DNA of 64,000 nt, taken from contig JAQRGA010000168.1 in assembly GCA_029237695.1 (NCBI GenBank), forward strand, positions 62,001 through 126,000. Reading direction: 5' to 3'. Positions 25,856 through 37,925 of the stretch are shown piece by piece. How positions within the stretch are numbered: the stretch's first letter is position 1; each line of letters starts with the position of its first letter. The position numbers and the translations under genes are program-made. The DNA comes from Conchocele bisecta (taxonomy: Eukaryota; Mollusca; Bivalvia; Lucinida; Thyasiridae). Under the pieces are notes generated by a model, which was given only the letters and a program-made list of their open reading frames with translations, made no database searches and was not told the DNA's origin.

Positions 25856-26500
25856 ATTGATTTGGCCTATTGCGGATAGTCCGACCATATACGTAGATAT
25901 CCCATTAGTGTCTGGGACATACACTTTTTTTTTGGGTCTACATATTGCGGTGTCCGCACCATCCCTCCTGGTTGATAATGATATCATTATCATCAGTGAT
26001 ACTGGTCTAATATTGCTGGTGTTGATCATCCTGGGTAAAATAGGGACTAACTGGTTGACTTATCGGTATTGCCGGTCACTCTGACCAACCTGGGTAGTAT
26101 AAAGCGGTTTCCACAAAAACTTCACACCAAACTCATTAGATATTATAAAGTTCTAAAACAACAAAACATAATTTAAAAATCTATTTTGAATGGATATTTT
26201 CTGATATTTATATTTTTAAGTGAGATACGATGGTATAGCACTTTTCACATAAACTGGCTACTATTTTAAACTGGCGAGAGCCACACCAGGATTGTGAGAT
26301 TTTAAATTTGTTTGTCCTCTATATTTGATCTTCCTTGTATATTGGATGGAATACCAGGTGACCTACATGGGATGTTTTCCCATATTTTCTCCTGATTTCC
26401 TTTCCACAGATCTCCCAGATGACCAATTTGATGTCCAGTGTGTCTAATTTAATCTCCAAATAAAACAAATGAAATAAGCTGGATCTGGGAAACAGTAAAT
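25856..26500. other. Unique-looking intergenic DNA
   Basis: No repeat landmark and no recognisable protein. Short open frames on either strand are not supported by any motif. Confidence 0.5.
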
Positions 26501-26504
26501 GGTC

Positions 26505-29490
26505 ACGTTGTACAGAAACTATACTGGTCTGTACGAGACGGGAATGATGTACATGATACGTTGTATAGCGCTATGTGGTCTATACGAGTTAGGTACATTG
26601 GCTTAACATCTATACTTTGTACAGGTTAGCTGGTCTATACTTGACGGCACATATGTACTGTATACGTTTGCTACAGACGCTGTGCTGGTCTATACAAGAG
26701 TAAACAAGGACAGGCACATGTGTAATGTATACGTTGTTCAGTGCTATGCTGGTTGTACGAAGATAGGTACATGTGTACAATCTATACGTTGTACAGAACT
26801 TATGCTGGTCTGTACAAGATTGGGTAAATGCTGTACATCTATAGTTGTAACAGAACTATGTGGTCTTAATATGGACGACCTACTGTACATTAATTTTAGA
26901 CGTTGTACAGAGTATGGGGGGGGGAAATGGGGCTGTACGAGACGGGCACATGTTGTACAGAACTATGCTGGGTTCTATACTTAGACGGCACATACCAGGT
27001 ACATTCATTTTATACATTGTACAGAGACGGGCACATGTTGTACATGTATACGTTGTACAGATCTATGCTGGTCTGTACGGATGGGCACTGGCTGTACATT
27101 ATAGTTGTACAGAAATTTGCTGGTCAGTACAAGATGGGCAATGCTGTCATCCATACGTTGTACAGACTATGCTGGTCTGTACAAAGATGTGTGACATGCT
27201 GTACTCCATCGGTTGTAACAGAACTATGCTGGTTGTACAAGATGTGTACATGCTGTACCATCCATACGTTGTACAGAACTATGCTGGTCTGTACAAGACT
27301 CGTGACATGCTGTTACATACATAAGTTGTACAGAACTTGTGGTCTGTTCAAGATAGTGTTACATGCTGTAATCCTACATTGTACAGAAATATGTGGTCTG
27401 TACAAGATGGGAACATGCTGTACTCATACTTTGTACAGAAAAAACTATGCTGGTCTGGTACAAGATGTGTACATGCTGCTTACATCCATAGTTGTACAGA
27501 ATAAGCTGGTCTGTACAAGGGATGTGTACATGCTGTTACATCCATACGTTGTACAGAACTTTGTGGTCCGTAACAAGATGGTGTACATGCTGTACATCCA
27601 TACGTTGTACAGAACTATGCTGGTCTGTACAAGATGTGTACATGCTGTACATCCATACGTTGTACAGAACTATGCTGGTCTGTACAAGATGGGAACATGC
27701 TGTACATCTATACGTTGTACAGAACTATGCTGGTCTGTACAAGATGTGTACATGCTGTACATCCATACGTTGTACAGAACTATGCTGGTCTGTACAAGAT
27801 GGGAACATGCTGTACATCCATACGTTGTACAGAACTATGCTGGTCTGTACAAGATGTGTACATGCTGTACATCCATACGTTGTACAGAACTATGCTCTTT
27901 GGTCTGTAAGATGTGTACATGTGTAATCATCGTTGTACGAACTATGCTGGTCTGTACAAGATGTGTACATGCTCTGTACATCCATACGTTGTACAGAACT
28001 ATGCTGGTCTGTACAGATTGGGAACCGTGTACATCTATTCGTTGTACAGAACTATGCTGGTTGTACAAGATGTGTACATGCTGTTACATTCCATACGTTG
28101 TACAGAACTATGTGTCTATACAGATGGGAAATGCTGTACATCATACGTGTACAAGAACTATGCTGTATGTACAAGATGTTGTACATGCTGTACATCCATA
28201 CTGTTGTACAGAAACTTTGCTGGTCTATACAAGTTGGGAAACATGCTGACATCCATCGTTCGGTACAGACTATGTCTGGTCTGTACAAGCTGGGAAATGC
28301 TGTACATCCATACGTTGTACAGAACTATGCTGGTCTATACAAGAGGGGCACATGTCTGTACATCTATACGTTGTTACAGAAACTATGATGTATGGTAAAG
28401 ACGGGCACATGTGTACGTGTATGCTTCATACAGAGCTATGCTGGTCTACACGAGAACGGGAATGCTGTACATCTATAACTGTACAGAAATATGTGGTCTA
28501 TGCGAGATGTGCACATGCTGTAAGTGTATACATGTAATCATCAGAGCTATGCTGGTATGTACAAGACGGGCACATGCTGTTCATCTTTAACTTGTACAGA
28601 AACTATGCTGGTCTATGAGAGTGTATGCACATGCTGTAACCTGATAAATGTACATCATACAGAGCTATGCTGTATGTACAAGACGGGCACATGCTGTTAT
28701 GTATACATCATACCAGTGCTCATGCTGGCCTACACGAGACGGACACATGCTGTACATCTATAAAACTTGTACAGAAAACTATGCTGGTCTATGCGAGATG
28801 GGCAAATGATGTACATGTATCATCATACAGAGCTATGCTGCTCTATGCGAGAGGGCACATATATGTTGTACAGACCTATGCTGGTCCAATACGAGTCGGT
28901 CATAGGCTTTCATTTACATGTTGGTTGTACAGCTTTGTTGTCTATTCTAGATAGTACATGCTGTACATCTATACATTGTACAGAGCTATGATGGTTTTAA
29001 AGACAGGCTATGCTGTACATCCTATTGTTGTTTCTATGTCAGTGAGCTATGCTGGTCTGTGCTATACTGGTTTATACGAGATGGGCACATGCTGTGCATG
29101 TAAACGTTGTACAGAGTATGATGGTCTATACAAGACGGGACATGCTGTACATCTATCTTTGTACAACAAGCTATTGCTGGGTTGTACGAGACGGGACATG
29201 TGTGGATGACATGTTGTACAGAGCTATGTAGTCTATACAGACGTGCACATGCCGTACATCTATTTTGTTGTATATTCATGTGAATATAGTAGGTAGTCTA
29301 TACGAGACGGGCACATGCTGTGGTATGTATATGTTGTACTGAACTATGCTGGTCTATGCTAGACGGGGCACATGTGGTATGTATAAGGTTGTACAGAGAA
29401 CGCGATATGCTGCCGATACAAGTTGGGACACATGCTGTACAGAATACGTTTGAACAAGAAATCTGCTAGTCTTTATTATGAGACGGGCAC
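26505..29490. repeat. 55-bp satellite array, more than 50 copies
   Basis: The unit contains gtacatgctgtacatccata, cgttgtacagaactatgctg and gtctgtacaagatg. In 27590-27890 copies are nearly perfect and alternate gatgtgtacatg with gatgggaacatg, so a 110-bp dimer is the local higher-order unit. Outer copies become progressively degenerate, mainly by single-base losses and gains. Because 55 is one more than a multiple of three, the frame rotates from copy to copy. The right edge joins a truncated MITE at 29495. The long open frames through the array are artefacts. Confidence 0.95.
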
Positions 29491-29494
29491 TTAT

Positions 29495-29851
29495 ATCGTA
29501 CGTAAATTTCCACACTGATATTGGGCGATAACGTGTTGTCTTAACAATGTTAAATGAAATTATATTTATTCTCTGTATTTATTTTTTACATGTGCAATTG
29601 ATAATACTTTATAGTCAGTATGTTTTTTTAGGTGCGCATTTTAATTATTACAAATAATTAAAAAATATGGGGCCTCCTTTGTATGAAATAGCTGATACCC
29701 TGAGAGTTCACTATCAGTAAAATAAACATAATAAATGGTTATATCAGTATAGTGGGCATTCATAATTTTTAGAATGGTGGAATCGTGACGCAATTATACA
29801 CTTATTTAATTCCTAAGAAAGTTTGTGTACTGAGTGTGCATGTACCTTTAA
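29495..29851. mobile_element. Truncated TTAA-type MITE
   Basis: It matches the right two thirds of the copy at 46922-47439 (cacactgatat-gg, attctctgtatt, ttaaaaaatat, cctcctttg, gtttgtg-ctactgagtg) and ends gtgtgcatgtacct followed by ttaa at 29848-29851. The left end is missing where it meets the 55-bp satellite. Confidence 0.8.
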
Positions 29852-30454
29852 ACCCACTTGTTTTCACTTCTTTCCCCTCAAACTTCTCATAAGCATATTA
29901 TGGGAAAAACAATTAAAGGGTACAATGTCGATTTGACTGCCAACCCATGATATGCATGTGGAAGTGTGTATGAAAAAGATGATACAGGATTGTAGAATTG
30001 AAATGGTTACAACGTGGTTTGTGTAAATGATGTCATATTAAACACACAGACCACAGCCCCACAATCTATAAGCCAGTTAATTTAACATACAATCAAGTTG
30101 AGCAGTCAAAACAATTGTCTTGCGTTCTTGAGGCTGTAGAGAGAGGCGAAAAAATAAGCGCTGATTACAGACATACAAAAACACATGGACCTAGCGCGGG
30201 ATCCAGATTTCGGTTTGGGGGGGGGTAACTATTTTGCATACTTGATATATGATCGACGTGTAGGGGGTCGGGATGAAATCTACAATCGCAATTTCCTGCG
30301 TTAAGGGGCATTTTGGGAGCAAAAAAAAAACCCCCAATAAACAATAAATTCTCAACGCGAACGTAGAAAACGTGCTTGTACCTTGTAAAAATCTTTACTC
30401 GGCGAATTTTAGGGGGGATGCGGAGGGTCGCCCCCCCCCTTGTGGAAATACAAC
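29852..30454. other. Intergenic with one dispersed G/C-run repeat
   Basis: Positions 30375-30440 are the reverse complement of 16610-16690 (see that entry). The remainder shows nothing I recognise. Confidence 0.5.
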
Positions 30455-30850
30455 TACGTTACACTTGGTAGTTTGTTATAGTATTTCCCCATACATTACA
30501 CACATTATCAAATGCGACGGTCCCCTGGAAAACATGCCACATTTTGTTGGACTTGCGTACAGTCGTTACAGTGTAAACGATGAAGATGTGAGGATATTTT
30601 AAAAATACAATACTCTGTTACACATTGTTACAGTATTTCCCCATAAGTTAACACCTATTTCATTGGTACGGTCCTAGGAAAACTGTCCAATTTGTAGTGG
30701 CCTTTGTTACAGTCGTTACACCGTTAAGTGTAAGGATGGATATGTGCTGATTAGTATTACATGCAACCTGTAATCTTGGTTATGCTAGTTACAGTATTTC
30801 CCATACGTTACAACACTTTAGCCCAGTTTCGGTCCCTAGAAACCCACATT
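30455..30850. repeat. Tandem repeat, about 155-bp unit, 3 copies
   Basis: The anchor gttacagtatttccccata occurs at about 30476, 30629 and 30789, with acggtcc-ctggaaaac and acagtcgttacagtgtaa in between. It probably does not encode anything. Confidence 0.75.
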
Positions 30851-31017
30851 CATTTATTTGGAAACTAAGCAAATAAAACAGAAAATATCAATAGTATATG
30901 TCAGTTACTGGGAAAATATCCTTCGTTACAATGTTACACTGTAACACAGATGGCCGCGGCCACATGTGAGCCCGGAGGCATTTGATGGTCTCAGAGTGTA
31001 TTTATTTGAAGTTTGCA

Positions 31018-32170
31018 TTAAGGGTTGTGGAAATATAAGGTATGTAAAAGCTTTAACACAAATTTGACCATGAACTTGGGTGGGCTATAGAATGAAAATA
31101 TGGAAGATTTATAATTATTTGAAGTTTGAAGTAAATCGGAGTAAGTATTGTGAAGATATAAGGTATGTAAAATCTTTAACACAAATTTCAAAGTCATTTG
31201 ACCTTGGCCATGTGGACCACATGGGCAGGCTATAGAATGAAAATATGGATGATGAATAAGAACTATTGGATGTTGGAAGAAAATCGGAGTAAGTGTCGTG
31301 GAGATATAAGGCAGAGCTCCAGATAAGGTGCGTATTTGCGTAAATACCCAATTAAAATTGCCAAAAACCCAATTGAAATCAGAAGTAGTGAGTATCAAAA
31401 AGCAATGAAAATTTGTGGTATCTTTTTCATGCTACAGAAAACAATAAACAAACCATAAATATAGCATATTTTCTTATTTTTACATGAAAACACAAGATGT
31501 GTTTTCATTTAGAAGCAAACTATTCAATAAGTGCGGTATGCTGATGTGTAAACAGCAGTGTGATTTTATTTTACCCAATCAAAATTTTGAAATACCCAAT
31601 TGTTTCAGAATGATGGAGTGACAATACTCAATTACTAATTCCTTATCTGGAGCCCTGTATAAGGTATGTAAAAACTTTGTTTTAACACAAATTTCAAAGT
31701 AATTTGACCTTGGGCATGTGGACCACATGGGCAGGCTATGGAATGAACATATGGATGATTGGAAGTTGGAAGTAAATTGGAGTAACAATTGTGGAGATAT
31801 AAGATATGTAAAAAGTTTAATGCAGATTTTATAATAACACAAACTTCTAAGTCATTTGGCCTTGACCTTGGGGCACAGGGGCCGAATGAGTGGGACACAG
31901 AATGATTACGCATACAAAGTTTCAAGCAAATCTGACTTACGGTTAAAGAGATAGTAGGTATGTGAAAACTTTAACGCAAATTTTGACAGAAACTTTAACA
32001 CAAACTTCCAAGTCATTTTACCTTGACATAGGGGCACAGGGGCTGCATGAGTGGGACACAGAATGAATATATGGATGATAACTAATAAGCATATGAAGTT
32101 TCAAGTCAATGTGACTTAGGACTGCAGAGATATAACTTATAAGGTATTTAAAAACTTTAACGCATATTTC
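31018..32170. repeat. Tandem repeat, about 130-165 bp unit
   Basis: The order 'gagatataaggtatgtaaa, actttaacacaaatttcaaa, gtcatttgaccttg, gcatgtggaccacatgggca, gaatgaaaatatggatgat' recurs five to six times, with later copies diverged (ggggcacaggggc). A hAT-like MITE interrupts one unit at 31312-31657. The last unit ends in an acggacggagg tail. Confidence 0.85.
31312..31657. mobile_element. hAT-like MITE inside a tandem repeat
   Basis: The ends are cagagctccagataagg (31312) and ccttatctggagccctg (31657), a 17-bp inverted repeat with one mismatch and the CAG...CTG termini usual in hAT elements. The flanks are atataagg (31304-31311) and tataagg (31658-31664). That fits an 8-bp duplication with the first base changed or lost. 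The 346-bp interior has short inverted segments (aatacccaatt) and no transposase. The tandem-repeat unit continues exactly across the insertion. Confidence 0.85.
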
Positions 32171-33007
32171 GGACGGACGGAGGATTCAGTAAATGACCAG
32201 TTCGGTAAATTGATATTATAGTGTGAATGGTTTGGAGGTTTCGGTAAAATGATACAATATAGTAATTAAGGTATGTGCGTAAAGGTAAATGGATTGGGTT
32301 AGTGCATATTTAAATTCAAACAGGTAAGCACAGGTGCTATCTTTAATGTTAAATGTGCTGGATAAATGTAATTTATGTATGTTTGTATATGGTATATTTG
32401 TGTGCAGTATCTAGAAAATAGACGAAAACCGAGTACCGGTAGGCTCGAAAACCGGGTGGGGGACTAGCAAACAACATTTGACAGCCGGAAATCCAGTTGC
32501 TCAAATATTTTCTTCCCAACAGACATAGCCAAATTATAGCGATTAACTTTTTCTATCTTGTATATTCCACGTGGAATGACCATATTCCACGGCTACCGGT
32601 GCATCACGCAATATAATATAGGCTCCAGCGATATAATCCCATTGTGAATCAGTGGTCGGCTATCACAACCTAGATAATAACAACATTCGGAACTGCCTTG
32701 GATCTTTTCGCCTACGTCGGGCTGTTCCGCGTGTGATAACAACCAAGAACTACCGAATGCATTGCATATGCGCCTGCGCAGTACGCGAGCTGCTTCAAGT
32801 TGTCCAAGGGAGAGCACTCGTACACCAATTGTATACATTTCAATGTCAGACCGTGTTACGATTGTTAATTTCAAATTGCGAGTGACGAACTCAGAATGTG
32901 AAAATGGGTGTCAAACTTGCGGGGTGCACTATATACCCCGTGTCTGAAATTGGCCCCACAAGAAAGGTCTTAAATCGAAAAATACCCCGTATATTACCCA
33001 ATCTATA

Positions 33008-33044
<37 letters not shown>

Positions 33045-33505
33045 TATAAAAAGACCGCCACAAATGGCTACATATAATAGAAATACAATAAGGCTGCCAA
33101 TATGTACACATATATATCTGCTGTCAAAAGCTTTTGGTACTCATTACATGGTTACTTAGTCTCGTTGAGTGCATGCATGAAACGTGAATCACATGCCTTT
33201 AATAATATAAAAAAATAACCATTGAGCGATTTATATCAATAAACAAGTAAGAAATCAAATATGGTCGCAAAAATGTCACCATTTTATTTTTTTTTTAAAT
33301 TTCATCGTGTTATTTATTACAGTCACAGTATCATAGTGAAACGGACAGAAAACATATAGAATGTACCTAATATTGCCTCCTATGGAAAATAGTGTGTGCG
33401 GCCTGTCAATAGATAAGGTCATTGTATGCTGTGTAAACGGGATAACAGCTATACATATGGAAGGGTATTAATAAGAACTGAATACTTACAGGAAATAATT
33501 ACATA
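32171..33505. other. Intergenic with (AT)n microsatellite
   Basis: A pure AT-dinucleotide tract runs from about 33009 to 33043. No protein with recognisable motifs was found on either strand. Confidence 0.6.
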
Positions 33506-33509
33506 TTCA

Positions 33510-33620
33510 AACCTGAAATTAGAATAACCTGTTCTGGTGCCAGGTCTTCGCCATCACAGTCACTTAACTCCGAATAATATGATTAGTATTACTCCTACTA
33601 CATTTATAATGGGTATCTGT
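33510..33620 (-). mobile_element. Fragment of the (aaac)n-tail SINE-like family
   Basis: It shares gaaattagaataacctg, ctggtgccaggtcttcgcc and actacatttataatgggta with 8970-9085. It covers about 110 bp and both ends are lost. Confidence 0.6.
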
Positions 33621-34970
33621 CATTTAATAAGAAAAACTAAAACGTATCTGAGGGCTACTGAAATCAGTGATATTGCAATTCCGGAATAAACACATTTTTA
33701 CAATTGCCATTCACATGCTCCCAACCTACCGCCCTTAGCAGACGATTCAGATTTGCCATGCCATCATATAACGAAAATACATGTATTACCGCAATTAGTG
33801 CAACACACGTAGTTTCAGGACACCCGTTGTGCATATAACAGTGATTAAATCGATAGTCTTAATAACCCGATGAAGTAACTACTTACGTTTTGATTATGTT
33901 TAATCCAGATTATTGGTCATTGGCACATATGTGATAACTACATTGGATGTTTGTATGTGGTGTCATGCTTATGCCAATCAAAGAGACACATTAACCTATG
34001 AGAAGGTATTGAATGTTAATCTACACAGAAGCCGCTCCATCGTTAACCTCTACCTGTGACGTTTAAAGTTGGATATTCGAAGCTGAAAACACAATAACAG
34101 TGGACATTTAATGATTAAATAATACAATAATCGTAAACATACACGATGTCATATGACTTCCACAAATATTTGGCTTGCAAATTGGGATCATGTTGTCATG
34201 AACTCATGAAGGACCAACCAATATGCCATACATTATCGTCAAACAAACACATGTCGTCCAGGCATCCAATTGGGATATCTCTGAGGTGCAGATCACATAC
34301 ATGTCAGTATGACTAGTTAAAGAAAACATATATATTGTATACACATGTGTGCTTGTCTAAATATTTTATGTTAGTACATGTATGCCAAATACCCATTTTT
34401 GTCAGAGTGGACATTTGTCCTGGTAATGAACAGTGCAAGCTGTACTGATCATGAATACTCTGCTGTGACTGTAATAAAAGGTGTGTAAGTATAGATTTGG
34501 CTAAGTAAGCATGTTTGTAATATACGCAGCACCAGGATGAATTTGTATGTTCTCCATCAATAATATGTATACATCGTCACCTTCTTGAACACATGCCAAG
34601 CTTGAATAATAAAACGAAAGAGCAACCGATGTAAAATAAGATGGTCATATAGTAGAGTAGTGTCTCTTCTATACCATAGTAGGTCGAATACACGGTGTGC
34701 TTAGCCAGATCCATGGCTAACATATCAGAAGTTTCATGAATGCAAAATCCCAGTGTATACACAACACTGTTGATGCTATCGACAGAGTAGGTGCCACAAT
34801 TGTGACAGCTCGGACTAACATTCGACTAAAGTGGGACATACAATTATGCACATACGCCACATGATTACATATGTAAGTAATGTTTGGTATATACGTATTA
34901 AGTATACATGTACGTAATGCTTCTGTACGGAGATCTGGGTGGGGTGGGTGATGGGCAAAATCCCTTACAT
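33621..34970. other. Intergenic, nothing recognised
   Basis: Ordinary AT-rich sequence with acatgta words. No repeat unit or gene was identified. Confidence 0.45.
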
Positions 34971-34974
34971 ACAA

Positions 34975-35240
34975 AACAAATATTCGACCCTGAAATTAGA
35001 ATAATCTGATCCTGTGCCTGGTCATCACCACAATATAGTCACTTAGTCCCATCCCCTAAAAGTAATAGGATAATAACTATTTTTACTACGCTGATGATGG
35101 GTATAACCAGGTTTAACTCTGAGATATCAGAAAGCCAAAAATGTACCTGAGTGCCAAACCAGGGATTTTGGGATTCCGGTAAGGATGAACCTCTTCGTTA
35201 AATTGCCCTTTGCTTTCCCCCAAACAACCACCCGCACAGC
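34975..35240 (-). mobile_element. Fragment of the (aaac)n-tail SINE-like family
   Basis: Blocks ccctgaaattagaataatc, gtgcctggtcatcacca, gatgatgggtataacc, gtacctgagtgccaaaccag and ttccggtaaggatgaacctc are colinear with 8965-9105 and 11865-11950. It keeps the head side without the 9106-9507 insertion. Confidence 0.65.
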
Positions 35241-35319
35241 TAGCACTAACATCAGGATGCCATTGGAATGTATACATTAATACGGCCTGCAATGACCGTA
35301 ATTGTTACCAGACCGTTAA

Positions 35320-35485
35320 AGGTACATGCCCACTCAATATGCTATTATATAGGGAGATAGGTTTTATATATTCTGTAGACATGACATTTTTTGGCAAAAC
35401 AAACATCATACACCATTACACCACATATTGATTGACATTATTATATATTTTATATCCGACGTAAATATAGTCCAGGCTAGAGCCC
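35320..35485. mobile_element. Left-end fragment of the TTAA-type MITE
   Basis: A ttaa at 35316-35319 is followed by aggtacatgcccactc, the left terminus of the 46922-47439 copy. Similarity continues through gcaaaacaaacatcat and attatatattttatat, and stops near 35485. Confidence 0.7.
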
Positions 35486-35540
35486 ATGCAAACGTGGTCC
35501 AACCTTGTTTTGTTATATATACAATATTTTTTTTGCAGTT

Positions 35541-35800
35541 CCTATATGAGCCGCGTCGCGAGAAAACCTGTCTTCGGGAAATATTTTGTCAAGTAGACAT
35601 TTTGATACTATGACACTGGTATTTGTATGATGAATTGAATGCTTTTTATTTGATCATGATATCTGCAATATTCATTAAGATATTATATTTTATAAAACGC
35701 AACTCTTCAGGTCGTTTGAGCAAATGAGACATCACGTAAAAGCGAGGTCAAACGACGTCAAAACGACGTTGCAGTATCTACGTATTTACCGGTACACACA
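35541..35800 (+). repeat. Terminal-repeat-like block, inverted at 47970-48210
   Basis: It begins tatatgagccgcgtcgcgag and runs through tatttgtatgatgaattgaa, tgatcatgatatctgcaata and caggtcgtttgagcaaatga. About 240 bp is the reverse complement of 47970-48210. Shorter relatives of the gagccgcgtcgcgag terminus lie at 45369, 53350 and, diverged, at 44679/49123. This looks like the end of a DNA-transposon family whose ends are scattered here. Confidence 0.75.
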
Positions 35801-36235
35801 GAGTATATGCCAACATTTACAACAGTTTGCAAGTTGACAAACTAGAAGCATGTTTGGCATTGAATAATGAATGCATAGACGGGTGAGCTTGATTTTTTTG
35901 TTAATACATAAAAGTGAAAAGCGACAAAGACAAACTGAAGTTCGTGTACCAGCACAGCAAGTATAAACGTGCGCTTGTACGGCGGATTCGGATGCCGATT
36001 TCTTCTTTTCGACGTCCTGTTTACTGATCGTTGTAATAATTTATAATAGTAGAAAACCACAGAAGTATATGAAACAGACAGCAATATTTACTGTCCAGGT
36101 ATGTCATTTCTGTATTGATTAACTGGTTGGTTCATTGGGGCTATACGACAGTTCAGCAAATACAGATGGGAATACACCTGTAAATGGGGAGGACAATACG
36201 TTCAACATTAAAGGTACAGTGCAGTCTCCGTTTTT
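35801..36235. other. Intergenic, nothing recognised
   Basis: No repeat or gene signal was found. Confidence 0.4.
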
Positions 36236-36239
36236 GTTC

Positions 36240-37525
36240 CACTGTAGACAACACTTGCAAACTCAACGCGAACGCAACGCGAACGCAATGGTTTGCTGTA
36301 GCGTTGTATACGTTGTTTAAACGTATAATACGGTTTGTACACGTGTAATACACATTGTCAAACCGTTTAGTTTAAAAGCGGTGTATACGTTGTTTAAACG
36401 TATAATACGGTTCGTACACGTGTAATACACATTGTCAAACCGTTTAGTTTAAAAGCGTTGCATACGTTGTTTAAACGTATAATACGGTTCGTACACGTGT
36501 AATACACATTGTCAAACCGTTTAGTTGTAAAGCGTGTAATACGTTTAGCTTCAAGGCGTATAACACGCTTTGGCGTATACATATGTAGCGAGGTGAAAGA
36601 GTTGAAACGGGTTCAACGCTTTACCTGGAAGCGTGTAGCTATATGAAAGCGTTGAAACGTGTACAACGGTTACACGTTTTAACGCGAATACGTGTTCGGC
36701 CCCGATCGCTTCGAGGCGTCCTTGTTTCGTCCCTTTAAAATATCGCGAATACATACCCTCAGATCGAGTTCAAAGTACATCGGCGGTGTGATTTAGCACT
36801 TCAATTGATCCCTAATCCCTGATGCCTAATGAGTCACGCTTTTAACACGACAGATGTACCTTGTCGTTTATCAAAATGTTTGCGAATTGTAGATCACGTG
36901 AGCCGGCTCATCAGGATCTGCGGCATTCCTACGTACATGTACATTTTATATACACACAAATGACCCCTAATACAGCGTAATGTAACAGTTCTTAACTTAG
37001 TATGGAATAGCCCGGGCCGATAGTCCGTGTCAGTTACTTGGGGTTAAATATTACGAACACAGCTAAACACAGTGCATGGTTTCTTTATTGTTTAATATCA
37101 TCAGAAATGGCGAGCCTAGGCACTCTCGTATCTTTACGCTGAAGCCAGTCTATTTCAGTCACTAATCCGCTATACACCTGTCCCACGCGAGTGTTAAGAA
37201 AAATCGATATTTGGAGAAACTGAATACACAGCGAGCTGCACACTGGTTTAACACGGATATGGCCCGCGGATGTATGTCATAAATTACTTGGTGGTCAAAA
37301 CCGGTGAATTTACAAAGGTTTATAGCGAAATAGCAGCAATTTTTCTCTGAGAGTTCAAAAATCGGTCCAGAACCGGAAAACTTAAAATTTTAGAAGCCCT
37401 GCTGAGTCTAGAAGTATATATACACACACACGAAGAACGATCTGAGCATGCGCATTCTACGCGATACACGGTTGGCATACCAAAACGTGTAATGCGTTAA
37501 AACCCGTGGAAAAGTGTTAAACGTA
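36240..37525. repeat. Repeat block flanking the Polinton on the left
   Basis: Three tandem units of about 79 bp (36309-36545) carry cgttgtttaaacgtataata and gtacacgtgtaatacacatt. Diverged gcgtgtaatacgttt-type sequence follows. The same vocabulary (acgcgaacgcaacgcg, cgttgtatacgtt, acacggttt) occurs immediately right of the Polinton at 50957-51360, in two tandem units there. The Polinton therefore appears to sit inside this repeat. Confidence 0.7.
36880..36916. repeat. Dispersed palindromic motif GTAGATC..GAGCC..GGATCTG
   Basis: The core gtagatcacgtgagccggct is followed by catcaggatctg. Related copies lie at 443-475, 10165-10200 and 61300-61350. The motif is a near palindrome (gatc...gagcc/ggctc...gatc), and short flanks (tttgcaa upstream, taatacagcgtaatg downstream) are partly shared. 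Confidence 0.75.
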
Positions 37526-37925
37526 AGTAGTATATGAGAGTCAAAATGATACAAGTTCCTACGGTCGGGCCCCAGCTACGCGCGGTGCCTTCCTACGGAA
37601 CTTGTATCATTGTTGACTCTCATATACTACTCGGATTTTCCCCCACTGTTCGGCGGGTATGTATGAGAAGAATGGAAAAAATATTGTTCAGCAACCACGA
37701 GACCATATATTTACTAGAGCGGAAGGATAGGAACACCGTGGCATGCAGTTGTAAGGATAACAAATAAAAAAATAATAAAAAAAGTTTTAGGTCCAGCCGA
37801 GATTCGAACTCACAACCCACGTCTCCATATATTGGCTCATTAGCCCACACGACCACGAATAGAAGGTGAAATACACCATATTAGAGATAAGACATCCATT
37901 GGTTATACTCAGTATATATGACAAT
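37526..37925. repeat. Left terminal inverted repeat with terminal hairpin
   Basis: The first 106 bp (37526-37631) form an imperfect palindrome: agtagtatatgagagtc and tgatacaagttcc pair with their complements at the far side. Sequence inside it (cccccactgttcggcgggta, tgtatgagaagaat, cagcaaccacgagaccat) is mirrored at the right end. Similarity resumes at 37875 with ttagagataaga. The 37712-37870 segment has no counterpart at the right and may be an insertion. Confidence 0.85.
37788..37862 (-). tRNA. tRNA-like sequence within the left terminal repeat
   Basis: The minus strand reads ggtcgtgtgggctaatgagc, then gtgggttgtgagttcgaatc, then tcggctggacc. This has A-box-like and B-box-like (gagttcgaatc) blocks at tRNA spacing. 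The T-stem has four of five pairs and the acceptor stem pairs only partly. It lies in the part of the left repeat with no match at the right. A SINE head or tRNA pseudogene is most likely. Confidence 0.4.

Noticed and set aside
26903..28249. A 448-residue open frame across the 55-bp satellite
   Set aside because: It is created by repeat periodicity, shows the same short peptide rotating through three frames, and has no start context or domain.
37788..37862. Functional tRNA carried by the virus-like element
   Set aside because: The acceptor stem pairs only in part, the T-stem has a mismatch, and the sequence sits in a segment absent from the other terminal repeat.
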